Shown one piece after another: positions 16,484 through 25,719 of a stretch of DNA of 64,000 bases. Location of the stretch: contig NZ_KB903359.1 of NCBI RefSeq assembly GCF_000379665.1, positions 511,816 through 575,815 on the forward strand, in the 5' to 3' direction. Every line of letters begins with the position of its first letter. Position 1 is the first letter of the stretch. A program made the position numbers and the translations under genes. Under the pieces are notes generated by a model. It was not told the origin of the DNA, made no database searches, and saw nothing but the letters and a program-made list of their open reading frames with translations. The stretch comes from Butyricimonas synergistica DSM 23225. GTDB lineage: Bacteria; Bacteroidota; Bacteroidia; Bacteroidales; Marinifilaceae.

Positions 16484-18415
16484 GTGGAGGTGAAGTTGAT
16501 AATTCGTTGGTTGATATTGGTTTTAGCATGGGTGCTACTCGTGGAAAGTCAAGCTAGCGCAAGACCTTTATCAGAAGACATGTGCCGAAAGAAAAAACAT
16601 AAGAAAGAAAATGTCCGGGATACGATCAAGCAGAATGATGTGGTCTTTATGCCTGACAGCCTAATACAAGATACATTGAAATATGAGTTTTCCAAGATTA
16701 AGCAAGTTGCCGAGCGCCGGAAATGGACGAAGGAACTTTATAAAATGATATTTATTAATCCCCGGAAGTATAATATTGATATTGTTGAAACAGAAAATAG
16801 TGAAGACCGTTACCAACCGTATCGGGGAAAGATTATCCGGGATATCCACGTGAAGGTGTTGCCTCCTTTCGGGACCAGTGTTAATGATACGGCTTCCCTT
16901 CAGCAGGATAGTTTACAATGGCTTCTGACTTTGGCAAATTCCGTGCATCAAAGGTCTGCCGAACGGGTAATCAAAAAACAAATGACGGTGAGGTCGGGAA
17001 TGTCTGTCGATCCGTTCGAGTTGGTACAGAACGAGCAATTGTTGAAAGATATGTCCAATGTCGATGATGCTTTGATCGGGATAAAAGAAGTACCAGGTGA
17101 TTCGTCGTTGGTTGACTTGGTTGTTATTTGTAAGGATGAGTTCTCGTGGACGGGAGAGGTTTGGAGTAATTTCTTGAATGCCGTTGACTTGGGTATTGAA
17201 ACCAAGAATCTGTTCAAGTTAGGGCATACCTTGCATTATGAGGCTAGTTACCGTGGGCGTAAAGATCAAAAGTGGGGAAACTTGATTGAATATGAAGCTG
17301 CGAATGTCATGGGTTCGCATATGGATTTCTATGGAATGTACGAGAATACTTACGAGCAAGAGGTTTTGCGAGTGCAGATGGATAAACGTTTTTTAACTTA
17401 CAAGACAAAATGGGCGGGAGGAGCAGCTTATAGCCGGGTGTATTCTTCCAAGACATTGGTAGACCGGGATATTACGAAGCCGATAGAGTTGTTCAATTAT
17501 CGGTTGTGGGATTTTTGGGGAGGAAAGTCTTTCTTCTTGAACGAGAAATTCAGTTATAACCGGATATTATATCTGACGGGACGTTACACGGGGACGAGTT
17601 TTGTAGATCGTCCGCAGGTGACGAGTGATTCGAATCATTTTTACTATGACCGTAATCGAATTATGGGGGCGTTGACATTCACAAAGATAAAATATTTTAA
17701 GGCGAACTTGATTTATGATTTCGGTCGTACGGAGGATATTCCTTCTGGGCTGTCTGGTACGTTGCTTTTCGGTTACGAGAAAAGTGATTTCACGGAATAC
17801 GGTTATCTCGGTACGGAATGGCATTACTCGTGGTTTGACAAGCATGCCGATAAATTTTATTCGTGGTATGCCGCATTTGGAACTTTCCTGAACGGTTACA
17901 CGGCAGAAAGTGGCGTGTTTAAGGCTGGTGCGCAATATATCAGTCCCTTGTACGAGTTGTCCAGGCATCGTATGCGTTTCTATACTAATCTGGATTATGT
18001 GTTGGGAACCAAGCGGAATCCGGATGATTTTATTTATTTTGAAGATGCGAATATCAGGGGATTCGATACGGATACGATTCGAGGTACACAGCGGCTTTCC
18101 GGTTCGATGTCGGCGACTCTTTTCTTGCCATATATCAAGCGGGGGTTTCGGGCATCCGTTACTGGATTCGTGGATTGGGGCGTGCTCGCCAGAGATGATA
18201 AATCGTTATTTAAGAGTCAGACCTACTGGGGTGTTGGTTTTAGCTTAAACATTCGTAATGACAATTTGATTTTAAAAAACTTGAGCATACGATTTGCTTT
18301 CTATCCGAAAGTTCCACCTGATATTCACCGTATTGAGGTAAATGTTTCGAGTCGAAGGAAAACAGGGTTTTATGATTACCGTGTGTATAAACCGGATGCG
18401 ATTAAATACGAGTAG
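16484..18415 (+). CDS. POTRA/outer-membrane barrel protein
   Basis: About 640 residues. The start is uncertain: GTG at 16484 or GTG at 16490, both just after the ApbE stop and with AGGTGGAGG nearby. A signal peptide covers roughly residues 5-26. After a Lys-rich linker comes a POTRA-like region (about 110-225: YRGKIIRDIHVKVLPPFG, VIKKQMTVRSGMSVDP, DLVVICKDEF) and then beta-strands rich in Tyr/Trp/Phe up to the end. This resembles Omp85-superfamily proteins but lacks recognisable lipase or other enzyme domains. It is the last gene of the patatin-ApbE operon, so a role in outer-membrane assembly or secretion is plausible. Confidence 0.72.
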   Translation: MEVKLIIRWLILVLAWVLLVESQASARPLSEDMCRKKKHKKENVRDTIKQNDVVFMPDSLIQDTLKYEFSKIKQVAERRKWTKELYKMIFINPRKYNIDIVETENSEDRYQPYRGKIIRDIHVKVLPPFGTSVNDTASLQQDSLQWLLTLANSVHQRSAERVIKKQMTVRSGMSVDPFELVQNEQLLKDMSNVDDALIGIKEVPGDSSLVDLVVICKDEFSWTGEVWSNFLNAVDLGIETKNLFKLGHTLHYEASYRGRKDQKWGNLIEYEAANVMGSHMDFYGMYENTYEQEVLRVQMDKRFLTYKTKWAGGAAYSRVYSSKTLVDRDITKPIELFNYRLWDFWGGKSFFLNEKFSYNRILYLTGRYTGTSFVDRPQVTSDSNHFYYDRNRIMGALTFTKIKYFKANLIYDFGRTEDIPSGLSGTLLFGYEKSDFTEYGYLGTEWHYSWFDKHADKFYSWYAAFGTFLNGYTAESGVFKAGAQYISPLYELSRHRMRFYTNLDYVLGTKRNPDDFIYFEDANIRGFDTDTIRGTQRLSGSMSATLFLPYIKRGFRASVTGFVDWGVLARDDKSLFKSQTYWGVGFSLNIRNDNLILKNLSIRFAFYPKVPPDIHRIEVNVSSRRKTGFYDYRVYKPDAIKYE

Positions 18416-18488
18416 ATCAACGCTTTTGGGTTACATTTTTTTAACTAGATTCGTTTTAAATAGTCTTCCATAATTCCCGAGAATATTG

Positions 18489-18496
18489 TATCTTTG
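18489..18496 (+). promoter_or_regulatory. -7 element before the antiporter gene
   Basis: TATCTTTG matches TAnnTTTG exactly and lies 22 bases before the ATG at 18518. It overlaps an in-frame TTG at 18494, which therefore cannot be the start. No TTTG is visible at the expected -33 distance. Confidence 0.6.
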
Positions 18497-18517
18497 CGGC
18501 AAATTAATTCGGAGAGG

Positions 18518-19651
18518 ATGAAGAAGGTTTTTCTATTTTCTATATTTTTACTTTGTGGTTTGTTTTTGTCCCAGATACTCCCGTCTGCTTTGGGGGGAGC
18601 GTATGGTTCATTTTATAGTGTATGCAAATGGTTGATGTTTATTTGCCTTGCATTTATCATGATTAACGTCGGGCGGGAATTTGAGCTGGATAAGACGAAA
18701 TGGAAATCGTATACCACTGATTATTTTATCGCGATGGCTACTGCTGCCGTACCTTGGTTGTTGATCGCTTTTTATTATATATTCTTTTTGGACACGGGGC
18801 TTTCATGGGAGAATAATCTGCTGATAAGCCGGTTTGCGGCACCGACTTCAGCGGGGATTTTATTCACGATGCTGGCGGCTGCCGGGCTGAAAAGGGAGTG
18901 GATCTATAAAAAGACGCAGGTGTTGGCTATATTCGATGATTTGGATACAATTCTTTTGATGATTCCTTTGCAGATACTGATGATCGGTTTCAAATGGCAA
19001 TTATTCGTGATTATACTAGTGGTTTGCCTTCTTTTGATCTTCGGGTGGAAGCGATTGAGTTCGCTGAATCTGCCACAATCTTGGAAAGCGATAGTACTTT
19101 ATTCCGTGTGTATCGTGGCAACATTCGAGAGCGTGTATTTAATCACAAAGTCACTCATGGGACAAGACGGGGCGATTCATATCGAGGTATTGTTGCCTGC
19201 TTTTGTGTTAGGGATGGTGATGAAGACCGTGCACAATCATTCCCGGGAGGAAGAGAGGGCTTCTAGTTTTATTTCATACCTGTTTATGTTCCTCGTGGGA
19301 TTGAGTACACCGATCTTTATTGGTTTAGATACCGCGGGAGAGAATATGCCTGGGTGGGGAATTCTTATTTTCCACGTGATAGTTGTCACGTTACTTTCTA
19401 ATTTGGGTAAGATGTTTCCCTTGTTTTTCTATCGGGATCGGAAGATTCAGGAACGTTTGGCATTATCTATTGGTATGTTTACCCGCGGTGAAGTAGGTGC
19501 CGGGATTATTGTGATTGCCATGGGTTACCAATTAGGTGGTCCAGCTCTAATTATCTCAATCCTGAGTTTAGTGCTGAATCTTGTATTGACCGGATTCTTC
19601 GTGATCGCCGTGAAACGTATTTCTCAGAGTGTGTACGGGATAAAGGAATAA
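18518..19651 (+). CDS. CPA2-family cation/proton antiporter
   Basis: 377 residues from the ATG at 18518, preceded by GGAGAG. About eleven to twelve hydrophobic helices fill the protein. Features of the Na+/H+ exchanger (CPA2) fold are visible: APTSAGILFTMLAAAG in the first half, FDDLDTILLMIPLQ with paired acidic residues, and MFTRGEVGAGIIVIA near the end, where the TRGE segment resembles the conserved ion-site region. It would exchange Na+ or K+ for H+ across the inner membrane. No regulatory RCK/TrkA-N domain is attached. The gene is convergent with a small membrane protein gene 5 bases away. Confidence 0.82.
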   Translation: MKKVFLFSIFLLCGLFLSQILPSALGGAYGSFYSVCKWLMFICLAFIMINVGREFELDKTKWKSYTTDYFIAMATAAVPWLLIAFYYIFFLDTGLSWENNLLISRFAAPTSAGILFTMLAAAGLKREWIYKKTQVLAIFDDLDTILLMIPLQILMIGFKWQLFVIILVVCLLLIFGWKRLSSLNLPQSWKAIVLYSVCIVATFESVYLITKSLMGQDGAIHIEVLLPAFVLGMVMKTVHNHSREEERASSFISYLFMFLVGLSTPIFIGLDTAGENMPGWGILIFHVIVVTLLSNLGKMFPLFFYRDRKIQERLALSIGMFTRGEVGAGIIVIAMGYQLGGPALIISILSLVLNLVLTGFFVIAVKRISQSVYGIKE

Positions 19652-19656
19652 GCTTC

Positions 19657-19950
19657 TTAATACTCTTTTTGTTGGTTTTGGCGATTCCTTATCTTGTTGA
19701 TTAAGGCATAAGTACGCCACCATAAATAAGCGATAAGTAACACGGATAGCGTGTAAATAACCCCATCGTTTAGACCGATAAACCGCTTGAACATCAAGGG
19801 TACGGCATTTACCGTGTTCCACGGGTTTATTCCTTGCCACGAGAAACGTACCTCTGTCGGGGAGGCGATGATAGATATAAGGCTAAATACAACAACGAGT
19901 GCTGCAAATGATATAATTAGAGAGGTTCTGTCAATACTTTTCATTTTCAT
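19657..19950 (-). CDS. Small two-helix membrane protein coupled to PBP1A
   Basis: 97 residues with two membrane helices (about 9-28 and 62-80) and a basic C-terminal tail. Its ATG overlaps the TGA of the PBP1A gene (ATGA, 19947-19950), a strong sign of translational coupling. I recognise no family. Co-expression with a peptidoglycan synthase hints at a cell-wall or envelope role, which is inference only. Confidence 0.7.
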   Translation of the reverse strand: MKMKSIDRTSLIISFAALVVVFSLISIIASPTEVRFSWQGINPWNTVNAVPLMFKRFIGLNDGVIYTLSVLLIAYLWWRTYALINKIRNRQNQQKEY

Positions 19951-22304
19951 TTATTTTTGTCTTTCTTCTTGAAGAGATCACCGATCTTTCGGAAGAAACC
20001 TTTCTTCTTCGGTTGATCTGTTTCTGTGTCGGCTTCTTTGTGTTTTACTTTTTCAAGTTTCTGATTGGTTAATCTATCCAGTATATTAATATTTTCTTTG
20101 AACGTGGGGACTTCCAACTCTTTTTGTGCATCGGCAGGTGGCACGGGGAAGGAGAGATTTGCCCAGTAGTCGTAGGTGCTGCTTTGCAAGCATTCCTGCA
20201 TAAATAACCCAAAAATGGGAAGTGCCATGTTAGCTCCTTGACCCAATGACGTGGAGTTAAAATGGATTCGGGAATTATTCGCACCAACCCGGATACCAAC
20301 TACAATGCGGGGATTATAACCGATAAACCATCCGTCAGCTTGATTTTGCGTGGTGCCTGTCTTTCCCGCGATAGCCGTGTTTAGTCCGTAATTATTAATC
20401 AATCGTTTTCCTGTTCCTTCCTGAATAACGGCAGTGAGCATGGATGACATCAAACGTGCTTCATCCGAAGGTAATATCCGTTCCTGAAGTGGAGGATCGG
20501 CTGCATATATAATACGTCCTTCCCGGTCTTTGATTGAAACCAAATAATAAGGTCGTGTGAGCACGCCGTTATTAGCATAACACATATAGGGGAGCACCAT
20601 TTCTTTCAAGGGGATGTTTGCCGCTCCTAATGCAATAGAAGGGACGGAAGGGAGAGCGCTCTGAATGCCTAAACGGTGGGCATGGGCGATCGTGGTATCA
20701 ATCCCTGTTTGTAAGAGTACTTCCACGGCTATCGTGTTGATAGATTGACTTAACGCTCCTTTTAGCGTGTAAAATCCACCGTACTGGTTATTCGAGTTGC
20801 GGGGAGTCCAATTGTCGTACTTGGGATAGCTTTTTTGTTCGTTTTTGTAATAAGCGTCCACCCGAGCACCGTGCTGGAGGGCAGCACTGTAAACAACAGG
20901 TTTGAACACAGAGCCGACTTGACGAGGGGCTAAGACCTGATCGTATTGGAAATATTTGAAGTCTAATCCCCCGATCCATACTTTAATTTTTCCGGTATGC
21001 GGCTCTATGGCTATTATTCCCGGGTGTAGTATTTTTAGATAATGCTTGATGGAATCGATCGGGGACATTTCTATTTCTGTTTCACCCTGGTAAGCACTGT
21101 AAATTGTCATTAACTTTTTCTCGTTCAAGGTGGCAAGGATGGCTTTTTCGCTTAATCCCTGTTTCTTTAGAGCCTTGTAAGCTTCGCTTTCACGGATGGC
21201 TTTATTCAGGATATCGGGATCCTTTTGCCAAGGCTCTTTCTTGTCCCAATGCGTGTAGAATGAGTTTTGCAGGGACTTCATGTGTTTACGCATGGCGTCT
21301 TCGGCATAGCGCTGCATTTCGGCATCGATGGTTGTGGTTAAGATCAAGCCGTCTTTATATAGATCGTAGTTGGTGCTGTTGGCTTCGTTGTAGCGGGCGA
21401 TGAGTTTCATCGCATCCTGCCTGATTTGTTCCCGCAAATAAGGTGCTAATCCCGAATAATGATTCAACGGTTTATAGCGAAGTTCCAGTTTTTCTTGCTT
21501 GAGTTTTTCACCTTCTTCCTCGGTGAGATAATCGTATTTCACCATTTGGGCGATTACCGTGTTGCGTCGTTGCAACATACGGTCAGGATGTACCCGTGGA
21601 TTATAGTAAGAGGGACCTTTCAGCAAACCAATCAATGTGGCTGCTTCCGGGATCGTGAGTTGGGTAGCCGTCGTGGAGAAGTATTTTTGGGCAGCACTTT
21701 CGATACCGAATGTACCTTCCCCGAATGATACTGTGTTCAGGTACAGGGTGAGAATTTCATCTTTTGAATAGAGTTTTTCCAGCCTGTGAGCCGTGATGAT
21801 CTCTTTGATTTTTATAATCGGGATCATTAGACTATTACGGTATTTGCGCGGGAAAAGATTTTTTGCCAATTGTTGGCTGATTGTACTTCCTCCCCCTGAA
21901 CTTTTATCGCCCAGCAACAGCGTTTTGCATAACACCCGGAGCATACTGACCTTATCAAATCCTTTGTGCTCGTAAAAACGTACATCTTCAGTGGCAATCA
22001 AAGCGTTGATGGCATTGCGGGAGATTCCACCGAACATGACATTCGTGCGGTTTTCCACGTAATATTTTCCAAGTAGTTCTCCATCGGAACTATACAATGA
22101 AGAAGCCTCGAAGTTACGAATTTCTTTCAATTCCCGGTAATCCGGAATCTTTCCCCACATTCCGTAATAAACGCAACACACGAATAAGCCGAGCAAAAAA
22201 AAGCATAGTAAAGCTGTCAGGAACAGCGTCTTGACGACTTGCTTCGAAAAGCTCTTTTTTTGTTTTTTGGATTTTTTTGCAGGTACTTTTCTTCTCGTGT
22301 TCAT
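19947..22304 (-). CDS. Penicillin-binding protein 1A (transglycosylase/transpeptidase)
   Basis: 785 residues: Lys-rich cytoplasmic start, one membrane anchor (about 27-47), glycosyltransferase-51 domain (about 75-250) with catalytic Glu106 in ATEDVRFY and GGSTISQQLAKN (138-149), and a transpeptidase domain (about 425-720) with SVFK (465-468), SIN (521-523) and KTG (648-650) motifs all intact. It polymerises lipid II and cross-links peptidoglycan in the periplasm. The acidic/basic C-terminal tail (about 735-785) is low complexity and cytoplasm-like in composition but should be periplasmic. It is followed by, and overlaps, a small membrane protein gene. Confidence 0.95.
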   Translation of the reverse strand: MNTRRKVPAKKSKKQKKSFSKQVVKTLFLTALLCFFLLGLFVCCVYYGMWGKIPDYRELKEIRNFEASSLYSSDGELLGKYYVENRTNVMFGGISRNAINALIATEDVRFYEHKGFDKVSMLRVLCKTLLLGDKSSGGGSTISQQLAKNLFPRKYRNSLMIPIIKIKEIITAHRLEKLYSKDEILTLYLNTVSFGEGTFGIESAAQKYFSTTATQLTIPEAATLIGLLKGPSYYNPRVHPDRMLQRRNTVIAQMVKYDYLTEEEGEKLKQEKLELRYKPLNHYSGLAPYLREQIRQDAMKLIARYNEANSTNYDLYKDGLILTTTIDAEMQRYAEDAMRKHMKSLQNSFYTHWDKKEPWQKDPDILNKAIRESEAYKALKKQGLSEKAILATLNEKKLMTIYSAYQGETEIEMSPIDSIKHYLKILHPGIIAIEPHTGKIKVWIGGLDFKYFQYDQVLAPRQVGSVFKPVVYSAALQHGARVDAYYKNEQKSYPKYDNWTPRNSNNQYGGFYTLKGALSQSINTIAVEVLLQTGIDTTIAHAHRLGIQSALPSVPSIALGAANIPLKEMVLPYMCYANNGVLTRPYYLVSIKDREGRIIYAADPPLQERILPSDEARLMSSMLTAVIQEGTGKRLINNYGLNTAIAGKTGTTQNQADGWFIGYNPRIVVGIRVGANNSRIHFNSTSLGQGANMALPIFGLFMQECLQSSTYDYWANLSFPVPPADAQKELEVPTFKENINILDRLTNQKLEKVKHKEADTETDQPKKKGFFRKIGDLFKKKDKNK

Positions 22305-22444
22305 GGTGTCTGATTTGCGATGTAAAAATAGGAAATATATTTATGAGTTTAGAATTTAAATTTTAGAATTTAGAGTAGAAAAAAGTAAGGAATGTTACGA
22401 TAAAAATATTTCGTCGTTTCGCTTTTTTGGTTGAGATTTAAGTA

Positions 22445-22452
22445 TATCTTTG
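22445..22452 (+). promoter_or_regulatory. -7 element of adk
   Basis: TATCTTTG fits TAnnTTTG exactly, 62 bases before the adk ATG. A TTTTTTGG run at 22423-22430 stands in the -33 area, though its TTTG is only 15 bases from the -7 box. Confidence 0.55.
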
Positions 22453-22514
22453 TGGCACAGTTTACAAAAACGAAACAAATAATTAATACATAAAACGAAA
22501 CAAAAGTAATTGTC

Positions 22515-23087
22515 ATGCTGAATATCGCATTGTTTGGCCCTCCGGGAGCCGGGAAAGGAACTCAGGCGAAAAAAATTGTAGAGAAGTACAATTTGGCACA
22601 CCTTTCCACTGGAGATATGATTCGTAAAGAAATAGCCGAAGGTTCGGATTTTGGTAAAATGGCTGCCGGAATAATCAATAAAGGGGAATTATTGTCCGAC
22701 GAGTTTGTGGTAGCGTTAATCGAGAATAGTATAGAACATCATAAAGATGTTGACGGGTTCTTGTTTGACGGTTTTCCCAGAACGGTAAGACAAGCCGAGA
22801 TACTTGACGAAATGCTTGCCAAGACAGGGCATCCGTTGAGTGCGTTGGTTAGTATCGATGTCCCTCACGATGAGTTGATGCGCCGTATGTTGGAACGTGC
22901 CAAGATTGAAGGGCGTTCTGATGATAACGAAGAAGTTATCGAGAATCGTTTTCGGGAATACAAAGCAAAGACTTTGCCTGTTGCCGATCATTATAAGGCT
23001 CAAAAGAAACATCACACGGTAAATGGCTTTGGTGCGGTTGAAGACGTGTTTCAAGCAATCACGAATATTTTAGAAGGGATAAAATAA
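22515..23087 (+). CDS. adk: Adenylate kinase
   Basis: 190 residues with the P-loop GPPGAGKGT (8-16), the AMP-binding LSTGDMIR and the DGFPRTVRQA segment, and RMLERAKIEGRSDDNEE as the lid. This is the short-lid form without the four-Cys zinc site, common in Bacteroidota. It interconverts ATP + AMP and 2 ADP in the cytoplasm. Single-gene transcription unit: its own promoter box before and a terminator hairpin after. Confidence 0.96.
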   Translation: MLNIALFGPPGAGKGTQAKKIVEKYNLAHLSTGDMIRKEIAEGSDFGKMAAGIINKGELLSDEFVVALIENSIEHHKDVDGFLFDGFPRTVRQAEILDEMLAKTGHPLSALVSIDVPHDELMRRMLERAKIEGRSDDNEEVIENRFREYKAKTLPVADHYKAQKKHHTVNGFGAVEDVFQAITNILEGIK

Positions 23088-23107
23088 GTAGGTAAGATAT
23101 GAATGCA

Positions 23108-23140
23108 TAGAGGTGGAAATTCCACCTCTATTTTATTTTT
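23108..23140. terminator. Bidirectional terminator between adk and the MFS gene
   Basis: TAGAGGTGGA (23108-23117), loop AAT, TCCACCTCTA (23121-23130), then TTTTATTTTT. The T-rich side serves adk; the minus-strand MFS gene ends inside the T-run at 23133. Confidence 0.85.
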
Positions 23141-24299
23141 CTCTTTTACTCCATTGTAAGATTAAGAATAATAATCCTGGAATAAAAATAATGGCAGCAG
23201 TTGCTTGAAGTGCCACGGAAAGGGAATATAGGTCATGTAGCCAACCTACCAACGGAGCCATGGCTGCAAACATCAACCGGATGATAAAATTGCGAATAGA
23301 AAGGACGGTTGCCCGCATTTCAGAGAAGGTGATTTGGTTGATATAGCCTTTCAAGATCGGGGTTGCGAAACCTCTCACGATATAGAAGAAGAAAAGAACT
23401 ACCACTCCTATGTACGATATATTAAATGATACCGCCACGTATCCCCCGACAATGAAGAACAGGATGAAAGCGTACATCTTGTTGCTTCCCAGTTTCTGAT
23501 CCAGCAGATCTGAATACAGTGCCGAGATACCCACGGTCAGGTTCAATATCGTCCAGATAATGCCGAACCAGGTCGTCGGGGTATCCAATTCAATCAATAA
23601 AGGTTGCACGAACCATGCCATCGTGAGTGTGGCAGCCCCGATAACACCGGAGAACATGATATTGTAACACAGTTCCTTGTTCGTGAAAAGGGAATACTTG
23701 ATGATCTTCACGATATTGGCGAATGAGTTCTCGATTTTTGTTTTTGCCGCATATTCCGTGAGAGTAAAGGCTGCTGGAATACCGATAAAAGCGATCCCAC
23801 TTTGCACGTAGAAAGGGAGGCGTAAAGAATAAGCGGCAAGCAAACCACTGAAGATTCCAGCGAAAGCTTCTGAAAAGTTACCGACCATAGTTACCCGTCC
23901 CTCGTATTTCAAGTAACTTTCTTCCTTGCGGTAATGAATCATCGTGTCATAGAGTAATGCCGAATCGGCTCCTGATACCAGGCTTTGTCCGAAACCGAGT
24001 AATATTTCCGACATGAAAAAAGCAAGGAACGTGTCCGATAAGGAATAGTTTGTGAAACCGAAGAAACAGAAAATACACCCGGCAATCAAGCAATTTCTTC
24101 TTCCCCAAACGTCAGCAAGATATCCCGTTGGAATTTCTAAAGATACCATGGCGATAGAGTAGACGCTTTTTAATATGAATATATCCGCTAAATCCAATCC
24201 GCATTCATTGTAAAATAGGACAATGATAGGCATAATCAAGGTAAACCATTTGGAAACCTTAATCAAGTACAAGGCGGTGATATTCTTTTTAAATGACAC
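23133..24299 (-). CDS. MFS transporter
   Basis: 388 residues, about twelve membrane helices, with the first-half MFS signature GYLADVWGRRNCL (loop 2-3) and a long central loop near residue 190. The family moves small solutes by proton coupling or uniport. The sequence gives no reliable substrate; drug efflux or sugar-like transport are both possible. It is a single gene, convergent with adk, with a -7 box upstream. Confidence 0.85.
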   Translation of the reverse strand: MSFKKNITALYLIKVSKWFTLIMPIIVLFYNECGLDLADIFILKSVYSIAMVSLEIPTGYLADVWGRRNCLIAGCIFCFFGFTNYSLSDTFLAFFMSEILLGFGQSLVSGADSALLYDTMIHYRKEESYLKYEGRVTMVGNFSEAFAGIFSGLLAAYSLRLPFYVQSGIAFIGIPAAFTLTEYAAKTKIENSFANIVKIIKYSLFTNKELCYNIMFSGVIGAATLTMAWFVQPLLIELDTPTTWFGIIWTILNLTVGISALYSDLLDQKLGSNKMYAFILFFIVGGYVAVSFNISYIGVVVLFFFYIVRGFATPILKGYINQITFSEMRATVLSIRNFIIRLMFAAMAPLVGWLHDLYSLSVALQATAAIIFIPGLLFLILQWSKREK

Positions 24300-24324
24300 G
24301 CTATTTCTTTTTTTATTTCGAGAG

Positions 24325-24332
24325 CAAAAGTA
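24325..24332 (-). promoter_or_regulatory. -7 element of the MFS gene
   Basis: CAAAAGTA on the plus strand reads TACTTTTG on the minus strand, a full TAnnTTTG match, 25 bases before the start codon. The -33 element is not clear. The rest of the gap to 24480 is A/T-rich with AATTGAAAATTGAAAATGG-type words. Confidence 0.5.
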
Positions 24333-24479
24333 ATTAATTGAAAATTGAAAATGGAGAATTAAAAATGAAAAGTCAGGAGATTTTATGATTTAAATCGAAA
24401 ACGTTGGCATATTTAATTGATAAATTTAGAATTTACAATCAAAAAGCTGATTTTTGTTTCTGTTTTACTCAAAAAGCGT

Positions 24480-24487
24480 TATTTTTG
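24480..24487 (+). promoter_or_regulatory. -7 element of the phosphate butyryltransferase gene
   Basis: TATTTTTG matches TAnnTTTG, 49 bases before the ATG at 24536. TTTC at 24457-24460 stands exactly 19 bases upstream as a near-match -33 element. Confidence 0.55.
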
Positions 24488-24535
24488 CTTCCAAATTAAA
24501 AACATAAATCACTAATTTAGTAAAAAGAGTTTGTC

Positions 24536-25444
24536 ATGGCAATACAAAAAATTGATGACATTTACGAGGCATTAAAAGCTAACACCCAAAAGAAACGCTT
24601 GGTTGTGGCATATGCAAATGACAGCCACTCGATAGAGGCTGTAAACAAAGCTGTTGAAATGGGGATCGTTGAAGCTACATTGTGTGGAGACGAGAACGAA
24701 ATTAAAAAAGTGTGTGCGGAGCACGGTTTTGATATTTCCCGTTTCACGATCATTCATGAGCCGGTAGATACGGTTGCTGCAGCCCGTGCCGTAGAAATGG
24801 TACGTAATAAGGAAGCAGACTTTATCATGAAAGGATTGGTAAGTACGGATAAATATATGCGTGCTATCTTGAATAAAGAGCGCGGATTATTACCCCCGAA
24901 AGCAACCTTGTCACACGTTGCCGTGATGGAATGTCCGAACTATCATAAATTGTTGATTGCCAGCGATGCTGCTATTATCCCGGCTCCCGATATGGATCAG
25001 AAATTAGCTATCGTGAGATACGTGACCCAAACGGCTAATGCTCTAGGTATCAAACGTCCGAAAGTGGCTATGATTTCTGCTACCGAGCAAGTGTTACCAA
25101 AAGTACCTTCCACGACCGAAGCTGCTATTATAGCTAAAATGGGAGAGAGAGGTCAATTAGGTAATATCGATATCGATGGACCGTTGGCATTGGACGTGGC
25201 TATTGATAAAGAAGCTGCTGAGATCAAGAAGATCATGTCTCCGGTTGCCGGTGATGCCGATTGTTTGGTATTCCCGAACATTGAAGCCGGTAACGTGTTC
25301 TACAAGACCAACACGAAATTGGCAAATGCCCGTCAAGGAGCCATCCTTGTTGGAGCTACCGCTCCCAGCGTGTTGTCATCCAGAGGGGATAGTGTGGATG
25401 CGAAATTGAATTCTATCGCATTGGCTGCTCTTTTTGCAAAGTAA
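24536..25444 (+). CDS. ptb: Phosphate butyryltransferase (phosphate acyltransferase family)
   Basis: 302 residues matching the phosphate acetyl/butyryltransferase fold along its whole length, including MKGLVSTDKYMRAILNKERGL, the SHVAVMECPNYHKLLIASDAAI stretch broken over residues 120-145, and GDADCLVFPNIEAGNVFYK near 240-260. The enzyme swaps the CoA of butyryl-CoA for phosphate, giving butyryl phosphate for ATP formation by butyrate kinase. Butyrate kinase (buk) commonly follows ptb, but here a terminator and then an ECF sigma gene follow, so buk must be elsewhere or replaced. Butyryl versus other short acyl specificity is inferred from family resemblance. Confidence 0.85.
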   Translation: MAIQKIDDIYEALKANTQKKRLVVAYANDSHSIEAVNKAVEMGIVEATLCGDENEIKKVCAEHGFDISRFTIIHEPVDTVAAARAVEMVRNKEADFIMKGLVSTDKYMRAILNKERGLLPPKATLSHVAVMECPNYHKLLIASDAAIIPAPDMDQKLAIVRYVTQTANALGIKRPKVAMISATEQVLPKVPSTTEAAIIAKMGERGQLGNIDIDGPLALDVAIDKEAAEIKKIMSPVAGDADCLVFPNIEAGNVFYKTNTKLANARQGAILVGATAPSVLSSRGDSVDAKLNSIALAALFAK

Positions 25445-25464
25445 GACAGCAAAAATAGTAGGGG

Positions 25465-25511
25465 AAGGGTGAGAAAAGTTTTAAATACTTTTCTCACCCT
25501 TTCTCCTTTTT
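25465..25511 (+). terminator. Intrinsic terminator after ptb
   Basis: A perfect 15-bp stem (AAGGGTGAGAAAAGT at 25465-25479 with 25487-25501) around TTTAAAT, followed by TCTCCTTTTT. It separates ptb from the downstream ECF sigma locus. Confidence 0.88.
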
Positions 25512-25675
25512 GTATCTTCATGTTTAAATCTCCTTAAAGAAGGGGATTTTTAATTGTACAATAGTCATTAATTGGGATTTATTTGTTTGTATATAGCTTT
25601 TACTTTTGTGGCAACAATTGAAAGAAAAGAAGGTATGGATTAAAAAATGTAAAGAATTTAATTACAAATTTGGAG

Positions 25676-25691
25676 TATTTTTGTATCTTTG
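25676..25691 (+). promoter_or_regulatory. Two abutting -7 elements before the ECF sigma gene
   Basis: TATTTTTG (25676-25683) is directly followed by TATCTTTG (25684-25691), both exact TAnnTTTG matches, 29 bases before the ATG at 25720. No good TTTG -33 partner is visible. This suggests housekeeping expression of the sigma gene. Confidence 0.5.
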
Positions 25692-25719
25692 TCTATAGCA
25701 AATTTGATTGACGTGTACT

